From contig JAMPHH010000065.1 in NCBI GenBank assembly GCA_023663505.1, forward strand, positions 1-17,297: 17,297 bases of DNA. The letters run 5' to 3'. The stretch's first letter is position 1, and the number at the start of each line of letters is the position of its first letter. The notes under the pieces are model-generated. The model was not told the origin of the DNA. It made no database searches and saw nothing but the letters and a program-made list of their open reading frames with translations. The DNA comes from Muribaculum sp. GTDB taxonomy: Bacteria > Bacillota > Clostridia > Lachnospirales > Lachnospiraceae. The translations under genes and the position numbers were made by a program. This document shows, one piece after another, positions 5,612 through 14,603 of this stretch.

Positions 5612-6893
5612 TACGCGCTCCCAAATCGCTCAAATCTTTTCCTATATTTTCATAACCCCGCTCTATATAAGAGCAGCCGCTGATCTCTGTCTCTCCCTCT
5701 GCCATCAGACCCGCAAGCACCAACGCCGCGCCGCCCCGAAGCTCACTCGCCTCTATCTGCGCGCCCGACAGCCCCGGCACGCCGCGCACCAAGGCAATAT
5801 TCTTGGTATACAGATCAATGTCCGCCCCCAATTTGCGCAAGGGCTCCACCACGCGAAAACGATTCTCGAAAATAGTCTCCTCTACACAGCTCTTGCCGTC
5901 CGCACAGGTCAGAACCGCCAATGCCATTGACTGCAGATCCGTGGGAAAGCCGGGATACACCTCCGTGCGCAGTCTCGGAATACGTTTGGGTCTCTCCGGT
6001 CCCTGCACATACAAGCCCTTCTCATAGCCGTAGCTCCAACCGTAAGGCTCTCTTGCCCTCTCGCAGTCCGGCTGACATTTGGCGCCCATGCGCTCCGCCA
6101 CGCTTACTGCCGCCGCAAGCTGCTCGCAGGGGGCATTCTCCAACAGGACATCTCCCCCGCAGCCCACACAGGCAAAAAGATAGGTTCCCGCCACAATTCT
6201 GTCCGCAGGCACGTCAAATTCCGCGCCGTGCAGCTTTCTCCCGCCCTTGACGCGGAGAATGGAGGTCCCCACGTCCTCTATATCAGCTCCACAGGCTATA
6301 AGATAATGGCACAACGCCACCACCTCCGGCTCCTTGGCAGCCCCCGTGATCACGGTATCCCCCTCCGCCTGTACCGCCGCGAGCAGGATATTCTCCGTCG
6401 CCCCGACACTGGGAATGGCAAGCCGCAGCTGCGTACCTGTCAGCTTCTTTACCCTCCCGACCAGATGCCCTTCCTCCGCGGAGAAGGAGACTCCCATCTC
6501 CTCAAGTGCCTTCAAATGCAGATCAATAGGCCGTTCCCCGATCACACAGCCCCCGGGGTGTGCCATTGTCACCTCTCCAAAACGTCCCAGCATGGCTCCC
6601 AAGAGACACAGGGAGGAACGCATCCCTGTGATCGCCTCTCCTGACATCTCGCAGGCGCTTGCCTGAGAGCTGTCCACAATATATCCGTCTCCCGCCCTGT
6701 ACACCTGACAGCCCAATATCTGCAGGAGACTGACCATATGATGCACGTCCGCAATTTGCGGGCAATTGCCAATGCGAGAGCTATCCCCCGTCAGCAGCGC
6801 AGCCGCCAATATCGGCAATGCCGCATTTTTGGAGCCCTGAATACGTACCTTTCCCTGTAAGGGAATGCCGCCGTGAATGTGAATTGTTGTCAT
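5598..6893 (-). CDS. murA: UDP-N-acetylglucosamine 1-carboxyvinyltransferase MurA
   Basis: A 431-residue cytosolic enzyme catalysing the first committed step of peptidoglycan synthesis, transfer of enolpyruvate from PEP to UDP-GlcNAc. The catalytic loop PGGCVIGERPIDLHL carries Cys116, the residue alkylated by fosfomycin, so the enzyme should be fosfomycin-sensitive. Also seen are SKNAALPILAAALLT (21-35, Lys22-Asn23), YPGFPTDLQ with Asp319 and ENRFR. The start is ATG 6891-6893 with AGGGTGG six bases upstream; upstream codons back to 6950 are not part of the family. It occupies the place where many Firmicutes have murG and/or murB. The start codon lies in the stem of a predicted hairpin (6891-6937), suggesting translational control. 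Confidence 0.95.
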   Translation of the reverse strand: MTTIHIHGGIPLQGKVRIQGSKNAALPILAAALLTGDSSRIGNCPQIADVHHMVSLLQILGCQVYRAGDGYIVDSSQASACEMSGEAITGMRSSLCLLGAMLGRFGEVTMAHPGGCVIGERPIDLHLKALEEMGVSFSAEEGHLVGRVKKLTGTQLRLAIPSVGATENILLAAVQAEGDTVITGAAKEPEVVALCHYLIACGADIEDVGTSILRVKGGRKLHGAEFDVPADRIVAGTYLFACVGCGGDVLLENAPCEQLAAAVSVAERMGAKCQPDCERAREPYGWSYGYEKGLYVQGPERPKRIPRLRTEVYPGFPTDLQSMALAVLTCADGKSCVEETIFENRFRVVEPLRKLGADIDLYTKNIALVRGVPGLSGAQIEASELRGGAALVLAGLMAEGETEISGCSYIERGYENIGKDLSDLGARIVIV

Positions 6894-6937
6894 ACAATAC
6901 CACCCTGTTTTATTTGAGGGACTTTGTGTATTGTATG
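6891..6937 (-). promoter_or_regulatory. Leader hairpin enclosing the murA start codon
   Basis: CATACAATAC (6928-6937 read on the minus strand) and GTATTGTATG (6891-6900) form a perfect 10-bp stem whose 3' end is the murA ATG itself. Inside the loop CCCT and AGGG can pair, and the latter is part of the ribosome binding site AGGGTGG. If formed, the structure hides both initiation signals. The pairing is visible; regulation is inferred. Confidence 0.5.
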
Positions 6938-6958
6938 TCGAAACAAGCAAATTGGTGC

Positions 6959-8119
6959 CTACATCTCCCGCAGCTGGATTCGCTTCGCCACGCTTAGGAC
7001 CAGACCGATCTCTATCAAAAGGAACATGACGGAGGAGCCCCCATAGCTGATAAACGGTAAAGAGATTCCCGTGTTGGGTATGGTGTTCGTCACCACCGCG
7101 ATATTCAAGATCGCCTGCACCGCAATATGCCCTATCACCCCGACCACCAACATCGCCCCGAACAGATCGGGTGCATTGTTGGCAATGATCATCATTCGCC
7201 AGATCAGCATGATAAACATCACGATCACCGCAATGGCGCCAAACAGCCCAAGCTCCTCACAGATAATCGAAAAAATCATATCGTTTTGGGACTCCGGCAG
7301 AAACTTAAGCTTCTGCATACTCTGTCCTAGCCCCTTGCCCCAGATACCGCCGCTGCCGATCGCATACAGCCCCTGCAGGGTCTGAAAGCCCGTGTCCTGG
7401 GACTGGCTCTCGGGGTCTAACCAAGCGGTTATGCGCCCCAGACGGAAGTTCCCCTGCCCGCCTGTCTGCACGGCGTAGAATACCACAAGCGCCGCCACCG
7501 CAATCACAATGAGCGCCATGATCACAAACTTTTTATAATCAGGGCTCGCCACAAACACCATCAACACGGCAATCGCCATGACAATCAGGGCGGAGCTCAG
7601 ATTGTCGGTGATCTGCCAGATCATCACCGCGATAGGCGCGGGCACTAACAGCATGACCATAAAGCCCTTCATCGTCCGAATCCCCTTGCCCATTCTACAC
7701 ACCAGTAACGCCAAGAGCAGGATCATACACAGCTTCGCGATCTCCGCCGGCTGCACCTGCAGTCCGATTCCGGGAATCCTGAACCACCTTCTCGCCTTAT
7801 GGGACTCGATGCCAAGGGGCGTCAGCACCATCAAAATACACACCGCCGACACGATATACCCCAACCCCGCAAACCTCTTCCAGAAATGGTAATCCAGATT
7901 CGCCACTATGATCATCATGACCAGACCGATGATAATGGCGAGAAGCTGTCGCTTCATGAAATGTCCCGCGTCCTCATATTCCAAAATCGCCGTGTAGGAG
8001 CTTGCGGAGTAAATCATCACAAGTCCAAAGCCCAAGAGAAAAAGCACGATAAACAAGAGACTGTAATCAAAAAAATATTCTGTTTGCTCCTTCCGCCTTC
8101 TACGTGATCTGCCTGCCAT
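6959..8119 (-). CDS. ftsW: SEDS peptidoglycan glycosyltransferase FtsW/SpoVE
   Basis: A 386-residue polytopic membrane protein that polymerises lipid II into glycan strands together with a class B PBP. A basic N-terminus (MAGRSRRRRKEQ) precedes about ten hydrophobic segments. Family signatures include LDYHFWKRFAGLGY, QPAEIAKL, TDNLSSALIVM, the extracellular block GKGLGQSMQKLKFLPESQNDMIFSIICEELG, and NTGISLPFISYGGSSVM near the C terminus. The start ATG 8117-8119 has AAGGGAG seven bases upstream; a GTG two codons earlier lacks proper spacing. Beside spoVD, its position is that of Bacillus spoVE; whether it serves division, spore cortex or both cannot be told from sequence. It is separated by 65 nt from murA. 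Confidence 0.93.
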   Translation of the reverse strand: MAGRSRRRRKEQTEYFFDYSLLFIVLFLLGFGLVMIYSASSYTAILEYEDAGHFMKRQLLAIIIGLVMMIIVANLDYHFWKRFAGLGYIVSAVCILMVLTPLGIESHKARRWFRIPGIGLQVQPAEIAKLCMILLLALLVCRMGKGIRTMKGFMVMLLVPAPIAVMIWQITDNLSSALIVMAIAVLMVFVASPDYKKFVIMALIVIAVAALVVFYAVQTGGQGNFRLGRITAWLDPESQSQDTGFQTLQGLYAIGSGGIWGKGLGQSMQKLKFLPESQNDMIFSIICEELGLFGAIAVIVMFIMLIWRMMIIANNAPDLFGAMLVVGVIGHIAVQAILNIAVVTNTIPNTGISLPFISYGGSSVMFLLIEIGLVLSVAKRIQLREM

Positions 8120-8186
8120 TCTCACACTCCCTTATCCGTTACGGTTCCCGTATCTGTTCAGAACCAGCCTCGCAAACACTGCAGGC

Positions 8187-9584
8187 TTACTCGGCGAGAC
8201 CGTGCACATATTCCTTAAACCTCTGTCCCCGAACCTCATAATTGGGGAACATTCCCCAGCTTGCGCAGGCGGGCGACAAAAGCACCGCATCTCCCTCCTG
8301 TGCCAGATTGGTACAGAGCTCCAGACATTCCTCGTAGCTGTCCGCAAATCTGATCCTCTCCGCCGCAAAGCCATGCTCCCTCGCGCAGTTCGCAATCTTT
8401 TCCCTCGTCTGTCCTATGAGCACCAAATTTTTTACCTTTCCCTCAAACGCCTCGATCCAATCGTCATATTCGCTGCCCTTGTCGTAGCCGCCCCCAATCA
8501 ATATCGTGGGCTTGCTCATAGCCATGATGCCCTGAATCGCCGCGTCGGGATTCGTCCCCTTGGAATCATTATAATAATCCACGCCGCCCTTGGTCGCCAC
8601 AAACTCAATCCTGTGCTCCACCGCATGAAAATCCCTGACGACTCCCAGAATCGTCTCCATGGGAACCTCCATTCCGCGGGCGATGGCAATCGCCGCCATC
8701 ACATTTTCCACGTTACAGACGCCCACCAGATTCATATCCTGATGAATATCCAACAGCTCCTCCTCGCTGCCGTCCTCCGCCCTCATGATCTTGTCGCCCC
8801 GCAGAAAATATCCGTCCCGCAATTCCTTTTGCGAGGAGAAAAGCACTACCCGCGCGGGACACCTGCCCGCAAACTCCGCCGTGTACGGATTCTCTGCATT
8901 GAGCACACAGAGCTCCTCTTTAGTCTGATTAGACGCAATTGCCTCCTTTGCCTTCACATAGGCTTCCATGGTGTGATGCCTGTTCAAATGATCCGGCGTG
9001 ATATTGAGAATCGCTGAAACACGCGGCTTAAAGCTATGTATCGTCTCCAACTGGAAGGAGCTGAGCTCTCCCACCGTCACCGTGTCGGTAGAGGTCTTCA
9101 CGGCTTCCAAGGTATAAGGATTGCCGATATTGCCGACCACAAACACCCGCTCCTCCCCCATATGCGCCTTCATGATCTCCCCGACCAATGTGGTGGTCGT
9201 GGTCTTGCCGTTGGTGCCTGTGATAGCGGCCACCTGCCCCCGCTCTGCCAGAAATCCAAGCTCAATCTCACCCAAAATAGGAACATTTCTCTCCCGCAGT
9301 CTGTTCACCAACGGGATATCCGTAGGCACTCCGGGGCTTAAGACCACCGCCTCCACGGACGCCTCCGCCTCGCCCGGAAGCTCCCCCGCGATACAGCACA
9401 CAGGACGCATCAGGCTCCCCTCCGGCAAGCCCTGAGTCATACGCTCCTGCAAGACCTCCCCCGTCAGCTTCTCATCACTGTCATAGAGAATGATATCCGC
9501 CCCGAGACGCTCCAAGAGGCTTACCGCCCCGATTCCGCTGATTCCGGAGCCTATCACCAACGTTTTGACGTTCTCAAATTCCAT
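8187..9584 (-). CDS. murD: UDP-N-acetylmuramoylalanine-D-glutamate ligase MurD
   Basis: A 465-residue cytosolic ATP-dependent ligase adding D-glutamate to UDP-MurNAc-L-Ala. The N-terminal Rossmann-like domain begins with VIGSGISGIGA (10-20). The central Mur-ligase domain has the P-loop ITGTNGKTTTTT (121-132), SSFQLE and NITPDHLNRH (194-203), and the carboxylate-binding part HRIEFV, YNDSKGTNPDAA. The C-terminal domain has LIGGGYDKG and LLSPACASWGMFPNYEVRG, which sets MurD apart from MurC/E/F. The start ATG 9582-9584 is decided by GGAGG six bases upstream; the frame opens eight codons earlier with a TTG lacking such a site. It follows mraY after 99 bp with a structured leader, and precedes ftsW by 67 bp. 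Confidence 0.95.
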   Translation of the reverse strand: MEFENVKTLVIGSGISGIGAVSLLERLGADIILYDSDEKLTGEVLQERMTQGLPEGSLMRPVCCIAGELPGEAEASVEAVVLSPGVPTDIPLVNRLRERNVPILGEIELGFLAERGQVAAITGTNGKTTTTTLVGEIMKAHMGEERVFVVGNIGNPYTLEAVKTSTDTVTVGELSSFQLETIHSFKPRVSAILNITPDHLNRHHTMEAYVKAKEAIASNQTKEELCVLNAENPYTAEFAGRCPARVVLFSSQKELRDGYFLRGDKIMRAEDGSEEELLDIHQDMNLVGVCNVENVMAAIAIARGMEVPMETILGVVRDFHAVEHRIEFVATKGGVDYYNDSKGTNPDAAIQGIMAMSKPTILIGGGYDKGSEYDDWIEAFEGKVKNLVLIGQTREKIANCAREHGFAAERIRFADSYEECLELCTNLAQEGDAVLLSPACASWGMFPNYEVRGQRFKEYVHGLAE

Positions 9585-9599
9585 GCTAATCCTCCATTC

Positions 9600-9639
9600 T
9601 TGCCGCAAATCGGCAATTTGGGCGCAAGCACAAATTGCC
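9600..9639 (-). promoter_or_regulatory. Competing hairpins in the murD leader
   Basis: A perfect 9-bp stem (9612-9620 with 9631-9639, ten-base loop) and a 6-bp stem TTGCCG/CGGCAA (9600-9605 with 9611-9616, five-base loop) share bases 9612-9616 and cannot form together. The second ends five bases before the murD GGAGG site (9591-9595). No T-run follows either, so this is not a simple terminator; an attenuation-like switch or mRNA processing site is possible. Confidence 0.45.
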
Positions 9640-9683
9640 CCCTCATCTACACATAATCATATCGTATCATAATTATATCTCGC

Positions 9684-10646
9684 TCAAAGTAGGAGCGCCA
9701 ATAGACACATCAGTGCCGTCACGATCGTAAACAGCGTCACAATCGCCGTCTCAGACCACCCGCAAAGCTCAAAATGGTGGTGCAGCGGAGCCATACGAAA
9801 CAGCCTCTTGCCGCCGCTCAGCTTAAAGTACAACACCTGCAGGATCACACTCCCTGTCTCCACCAGATAAACAATACCGACAATCGCTATGTATAACGGC
9901 ATCTGCAGCAGATATCCACAAGCCGCCACAAAGCCCCCCAGAGCAAGCGACCCTGTATCTCCCATAAACACCGCCGCAGGGTGCGCGTTAAACAGCAAGA
10001 ACCCCAACAGCGCCCCCGCCACCGCGCAGGTGATTGGCGCGATCCCGCTGCCAATGCCAACGGCAACCACGGTAAAAAACACAGCCACCATCACAGTGAC
10101 ACTCCCCGCCAACCCATCAAGACCGTCGGTGAGATTGATACCGTTCACGGTTCCCAGTACGATAAAGAACAAGACAAATATATTCCACCTGCCAAAGTCA
10201 AGCCAAAGCCCCGACACGCCCGGAACCTCCATGGCTAAAGGCAGATCGGTGTAATAAAGCATATAATATGCGAAAATCCCCGTCACAATCAACTGCAGCG
10301 CCAGCTTCTGCCATGCCCTAAGCCCCATGGAACGCCTGCACACAACCTTGATATAATCATCGATAAAGCCGATCAGCCCAAACCCGACCGTCATAAAGAG
10401 CACGGGCATGATCTCAGGATAGCTCTCCAGATAATACAGAGAAACCGCCACCGCCGCAAAAACAATGAGAATCCCGCCCATGGTGGGCGTCCCGCCCTTC
10501 TTCAGGTGGGTCGCGGGTCCGTCATCACGCACGGTCTGCCCGCATTTGAGACGTCTCAGAAAAGGAATCACAATCGGTCCTCCCACCGCGGTGAGGAGAA
10601 AGGCTGCCATGACAGGTCCCACAAGGCTCATGATATTTTCTCTCAT
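9684..10646 (-). CDS. mraY: Phospho-N-acetylmuramoyl-pentapeptide transferase MraY
   Basis: A 320-residue polytopic membrane enzyme that transfers phospho-MurNAc-pentapeptide to undecaprenyl phosphate, forming lipid I. It has about ten membrane helices and the family motifs VRDDGPATHLKKGGTPTMGG (39-58), GFIDDYIK with Asp96/Asp97, NLTDGLDGLA (171-180), FMGDTGSLALGG (227-238) and HHHFE (289-293). The length matches the family (about 320). The ATG at 10644-10646 overlaps the stop of spoVD in the ATGA form, with GGAG eight bases upstream, so translation is likely coupled. murE, which separates spoVD and mraY in Bacillus, is absent. Confidence 0.96.
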   Translation of the reverse strand: MRENIMSLVGPVMAAFLLTAVGGPIVIPFLRRLKCGQTVRDDGPATHLKKGGTPTMGGILIVFAAVAVSLYYLESYPEIMPVLFMTVGFGLIGFIDDYIKVVCRRSMGLRAWQKLALQLIVTGIFAYYMLYYTDLPLAMEVPGVSGLWLDFGRWNIFVLFFIVLGTVNGINLTDGLDGLAGSVTVMVAVFFTVVAVGIGSGIAPITCAVAGALLGFLLFNAHPAAVFMGDTGSLALGGFVAACGYLLQMPLYIAIVGIVYLVETGSVILQVLYFKLSGGKRLFRMAPLHHHFELCGWSETAIVTLFTIVTALMCLLALLL

Positions 10647-12373
10647 TGATTATACTCCATTATTCCCAAATACGGAAGAATATTTTCAAAAAGCTGACGC
10701 ACGATGGGCGCTGACACCTGCCCGCCATAATACACTCCCTGAGGATTGTTGATGATCGCAATCGCGATGACCTGTGGGTCATCTGCCGGAGCAAAGCCGA
10801 TAAATGAAGCTATGTAACGCCCGCTCCCTCTGGGCAGGGTCTGACTGGTTGCGGTCTTGCCGCCCACGCGATACCCCTCTACCTGACCATTCTTGCCGCC
10901 TCCCTCGCTCACCACCATCTCCAAGATCTCCCGCATGGTGGCGCTAGTCTCCTCCGACACGATTCCTTCCTCCACCGGGTATGTAAAGGTTTCTACCACA
11001 TTTCCCTCACTGTCCAATGCCTCCATTCCAAGATGCGGCGTGATGCGCCTGCCACCGTTGATAATGGAGGAGGCTGTGGTAAGAAGCTGTATCGGCGTGA
11101 TCTGAAAGGACTGACCGAAGGACACGGTCGCCAGCTCCACATTCCCCATATCCTCCATCTTGTGCATGATCGTGCCCGCCTCCCCGGGCAGATCCACACC
11201 TGTCTTCTTCTTAAGACCAAAGTCCTCAAAATAAGAATAATACTGCTCCACCCCCATGCGCAGCCCCACCGTGATAAACACCGGATTACAGGAATTCATG
11301 GTGGCATGCACAAAATCCTCACTTCCATGACCGCCCACTTTATGGCAGCGGATCTTCCTGTCGTCCACAACGATAAAGCCGGGACAGGAAAAGGTGCTCT
11401 CAGGCGTCACCACCCCCGACTCCAATCCCGCGGCGGCAGTGATGATCTTAAAGGTCGAGCCCGGCTCGTAGGTGTCACTGATACAGCCGTTTCTCCAGAT
11501 ATTATTCAAAATATCCTGCTGCTCCTGCGTCGAGAGCCCCTCCTGCGTCCCCTCCGGCAGCTCATATGGCTGATTTAAATCGAACTCCGGCACATTGACA
11601 CAGGCATATATCTCCCCGTTCTGTGGATTCATCACCAAGATGCTGACACTGTCCGCCTCCTTCGTCTCCATTGCCTGATAAGCGAGCTGTGTGGCATAGG
11701 TCTGGATATTTCTGTCCAGACTGACACGAAGGTCATTCCCTGGCACAGGCTCCAGACGCCGCTCCCCCAGCCGTTCCACCTCGATGCCCGCGGCGTCCGT
11801 CACCGTGAGAATCGACCCTGCCTCCCCCTGCAAAACATCTTCATACTTGACCTCCAAGCCTACGATTCCCTGATTATCCCCTCCGGTGAAGCCCAACACC
11901 TTGCTCGCCAGCTCCCCGTAGGGATAATACCTTTTATAATCCTCATCTACCTTGACTCCCGCCAGATCATACTCCCGAATGCGGTCGCCTATCTCCTTGT
12001 CTACATTACTCTTGATGCGCTCCATGGAGGAATATTTCTCCACCTTCTTGCGCACACTCTCCTCCGACATTCCCAGTTCATCGCAGAGGACCTGTATCAC
12101 CCTCTCCGGGTCCTCAACCTGATTGTAGATGACAGATATCGTGCAGACAGTCTTATTATCCGCCAACACCGTGCCATTTCTATCCAAAATTCTCCCCCTT
12201 GCCGCCTTGATATCGCGCTCCCTCTCGTGCAGCTCGGTCGCCAATGTCGAGTAATGCTCTGCCCGCCATACCATCAGATAGACCAGCCTGCCGAACAGAA
12301 AAAGGAACGCCGCCGTCAGGAGAAAGAACAATGTCATAATCTTCCTGCGGTGAAAGATACGGTTGTGCTCCAT
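10643..12373 (-). CDS. spoVD: Class B penicillin-binding protein, SpoVD-like
   Basis: A 576-residue membrane-anchored transpeptidase. One N-terminal membrane helix (about 13-35), a PBP dimerisation domain (about 55-205, with ARGRILDRNGTVLA), then the transpeptidase domain with STFK (306-309, catalytic Ser306), SCN (361-363) and KTAT (506-509). The third motif usually reads KTGT; here Gly is replaced by Ala. No PASTA domain follows, unlike Bacillus SpoVD. Its place as the second of two tandem class B PBPs, next to mraY and a SEDS gene, suggests the spore-cortex enzyme; a vegetative role cannot be excluded. The start ATG 12371-12373 has GAGG six bases upstream, within a small possible hairpin. 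Confidence 0.87.
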   Translation of the reverse strand: MEHNRIFHRRKIMTLFFLLTAAFLFLFGRLVYLMVWRAEHYSTLATELHERERDIKAARGRILDRNGTVLADNKTVCTISVIYNQVEDPERVIQVLCDELGMSEESVRKKVEKYSSMERIKSNVDKEIGDRIREYDLAGVKVDEDYKRYYPYGELASKVLGFTGGDNQGIVGLEVKYEDVLQGEAGSILTVTDAAGIEVERLGERRLEPVPGNDLRVSLDRNIQTYATQLAYQAMETKEADSVSILVMNPQNGEIYACVNVPEFDLNQPYELPEGTQEGLSTQEQQDILNNIWRNGCISDTYEPGSTFKIITAAAGLESGVVTPESTFSCPGFIVVDDRKIRCHKVGGHGSEDFVHATMNSCNPVFITVGLRMGVEQYYSYFEDFGLKKKTGVDLPGEAGTIMHKMEDMGNVELATVSFGQSFQITPIQLLTTASSIINGGRRITPHLGMEALDSEGNVVETFTYPVEEGIVSEETSATMREILEMVVSEGGGKNGQVEGYRVGGKTATSQTLPRGSGRYIASFIGFAPADDPQVIAIAIINNPQGVYYGGQVSAPIVRQLFENILPYLGIMEYNQ

Positions 12374-12374
12374 A

Positions 12375-12397
12375 GGAAACCTCAGAAAAAGGTTTTC
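12375..12397 (-). promoter_or_regulatory. Small hairpin covering the spoVD ribosome binding site
   Basis: AAACCT (12377-12382 on plus) pairs with AGGTTT (12390-12395), extendable by two pairs, so most of the spoVD GAGG site is inside the stem. The stem is short and AU-rich beyond the core; it may be weak. Confidence 0.3.
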
Positions 12398-12437
12398 TAT
12401 ACTTTATTCCCGTTTTTTTGCGGTTATGACTGCCCGC

Positions 12438-14588
12438 TTAAGGAGAATTGCCGGAGGGCTCCTGTACCTGATTGTCCCCTGAGAGGTTCGGATTGTCGGG
12501 ACTGTCGCCCAACACCTCCCCCACTCCCGGGTCGTCCCCGATATTCGGGTCAAGCCCCTCGTCCCGAAGCGCCATCTCCGCCTCCGCCGCTGCCAGTCTT
12601 TGCCGTTCTTCCTCCTCAAGCTGCGCCGCATACATGGTAGTTATCGCAAGCTGTCTCTCCGTAAGCTCCGTCACCTCCGTGTCGTCCAGTTCCTCCGTCA
12701 TGAAAATATTCAGATAGGGCAAAGCCTCTGTCAGGATATTGCGCACAATGCCCGTGGCGAACTTGGCATCAGCCTGATCGCTCGCGTTGGGTCTGTCCAC
12801 CACCACATAAATAGCAACCTGCGGGTCATCGGCGGGCGCGTATCCTATGAAGGATACCACATACTGCCCGTTATCTCTCGGAAGCGTCTCCGCCGTTCCA
12901 GTCTTGCCGCCGATGGCATAGCCTGCGGGTCTCGCCGTCTTACCTGTCCTCCTTGCGCCGCCCTCCTCCATGACCACCGCGCGGCAATACTGTCTGATCA
13001 GCTCCGACGTGGATTCGGACACAGTCTGCTTCAACACGCGGGGCTCGATATTTTCCACCACCGCGCCGCTCGAATTCGTGATCTTGTTCACCATATGCGG
13101 CTCATAATAATATCCTCCGTTGATCAGAGAGCAATATCCCGTGATCATTTGAATCATCGTCACATTAAAATTCTGTCCGAAGCTGTTGGTGGCGAGATCC
13201 GCCGGTCCCATGGTCTCCTTGGGGAAAAGAAGGCTTGCCGTCCTCGCCTCCCCCGCCAGATCAATATTGGTCTTTAACCCGAAGTTAAAAATATTCTGAA
13301 AACGCGAGAACTCCTCCTTGCCAAGCCTCGCCCCAATCTTCATCAACGCCACGTTGCAGGACCATGCAATGGAATCCTGAACAGTGACGATCCCCTCTCC
13401 GCCCTTTGTATGACAGGCGATTGTATGCCCTCCAACCTCCAAGTTACCATAGCACTCAAAGCTGTCCGTGGGCTGGATCGCCCCTGTCTCCAACGCCGCC
13501 GCCACCGTGAAGGGCTTTGCCGTGGAGCCGGGCTCATAGGTGTTGGAGATACAATAATTTTTCCACAGATTGTTCAGGTTCAGCATGACCTGATCGTCGT
13601 CCATGGAATCCAAAACCTCCTGAGTGATAGGAGTGTGAGTGTTCTTGTAAACCGTGTAGCCGTTTTCGTTGATGTACTGCTCGATCAGCACACTGCCAAG
13701 CAGAGCTTCCTTGTTCCGCACATCGTTCAGATTAAAGGTGGGATAGCTCGCCATGGCGAGAATCTCCCCCGTGTTGACCCTCATCATGATACACGCCGCG
13801 CTCTCCGCGCCGTTCCCCTCACGCACCTTGTCCTTGTTCGTCTCATTAAATTCCTGCAGATTCTTCTCCACGATATTTTGCACATTGATATCTATGGTGG
13901 AATGTATGGTATTGCCGTTGATCGCCTGCTTCACGGTGCGCTCCACCTCGTCAGACTCGTTCAGATACCCGTATTCCCGACCGGGCGTGCCGCTCAGAGT
14001 GTCGTTATAATACTCCTCCAGTCCATACAGCCCCGTGTCATCGGAACGGGTAAAGCCGATCACGTCCGCCGCCATGGAATTGTTGGGATATACCCTCTTG
14101 TACTCCTCCTCAAAATACACTCCCTGAATCTTCTTGTTGGCATTCTGAGCTTCCTTGAAGGGAGTGATCTCGTCAAATGTGAGCTGTCGCAGGGCGATGT
14201 AATAACGCGATTCCAGATGGCTTTCCAGATATTCCCTGACCGCCTTCATGTCAAGCTGCGGAAAGCACGCCGCCAGAGCCTCCATGGTCGGCTCCATATA
14301 GTCCTCCTTCTCGTGCATGATATAGGAGTCAAGCTGCAGATTGTAGACCTTCTCACTGGTGGCAAGTATAGTCCCCTTGGCGTCCACGATATCCCCCCGC
14401 CTGTAGGGAATCGTCTTGGAATCGCTTATCTGCTGTGACAAGACCTGCTTTTGGTAGGTTGTCTCGTTATTTTTGACCAGATAAAAAAGATTCACACTCA
14501 ATCCGGCAAAAGCCAGTAGTACAAGAATAAACAGTACCACTAGCTTTTTCTGCATTTTAGCCGTAAATTTTTTCTCTTGCTCCTTCAT
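12438..14588 (-). CDS. pbpB: Class B penicillin-binding protein, PbpB/FtsI-like
   Basis: A 716-residue septal transpeptidase, the probable partner of FtsW in division. A cytoplasmic basic segment is followed by a membrane helix (about 16-39), the dimerisation domain (from PYRRGDIVDAKGTILA), and the transpeptidase domain with STAK (355-358), SCN (410-412) and KTGT (562-565). All three motifs are intact. Beyond the usual end lies a tail of about 85 residues: a Glu/Arg/Ala-rich probable coiled coil (about 640-678) and an Asp/Pro/Gly/Asn-rich end, instead of PASTA domains. The start is ATG 14586-14588 with GGGGG seven bases upstream; a TTG just before it is an alternative. It lies 49 nt after ftsL, with a hairpin in the gap. 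Confidence 0.9.
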   Translation of the reverse strand: MKEQEKKFTAKMQKKLVVLFILVLLAFAGLSVNLFYLVKNNETTYQKQVLSQQISDSKTIPYRRGDIVDAKGTILATSEKVYNLQLDSYIMHEKEDYMEPTMEALAACFPQLDMKAVREYLESHLESRYYIALRQLTFDEITPFKEAQNANKKIQGVYFEEEYKRVYPNNSMAADVIGFTRSDDTGLYGLEEYYNDTLSGTPGREYGYLNESDEVERTVKQAINGNTIHSTIDINVQNIVEKNLQEFNETNKDKVREGNGAESAACIMMRVNTGEILAMASYPTFNLNDVRNKEALLGSVLIEQYINENGYTVYKNTHTPITQEVLDSMDDDQVMLNLNNLWKNYCISNTYEPGSTAKPFTVAAALETGAIQPTDSFECYGNLEVGGHTIACHTKGGEGIVTVQDSIAWSCNVALMKIGARLGKEEFSRFQNIFNFGLKTNIDLAGEARTASLLFPKETMGPADLATNSFGQNFNVTMIQMITGYCSLINGGYYYEPHMVNKITNSSGAVVENIEPRVLKQTVSESTSELIRQYCRAVVMEEGGARRTGKTARPAGYAIGGKTGTAETLPRDNGQYVVSFIGYAPADDPQVAIYVVVDRPNASDQADAKFATGIVRNILTEALPYLNIFMTEELDDTEVTELTERQLAITTMYAAQLEEEERQRLAAAEAEMALRDEGLDPNIGDDPGVGEVLGDSPDNPNLSGDNQVQEPSGNSP

Positions 14589-14603
14589 CAATACACCCCC
14601 GCA

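Noticed and set aside
8202..9017. 271-codon plus-strand open frame
   Set aside because: It is entirely opposite murD, whose motifs are complete; the composition is His/Leu/Arg-rich, as expected of a shadow frame.
13410..14438. 342-codon open frame on the plus strand
   Set aside because: It is antisense to pbpB, has no recognisable domain and no ribosome binding site of note; GC-rich codon bias of the real gene explains the open frame.
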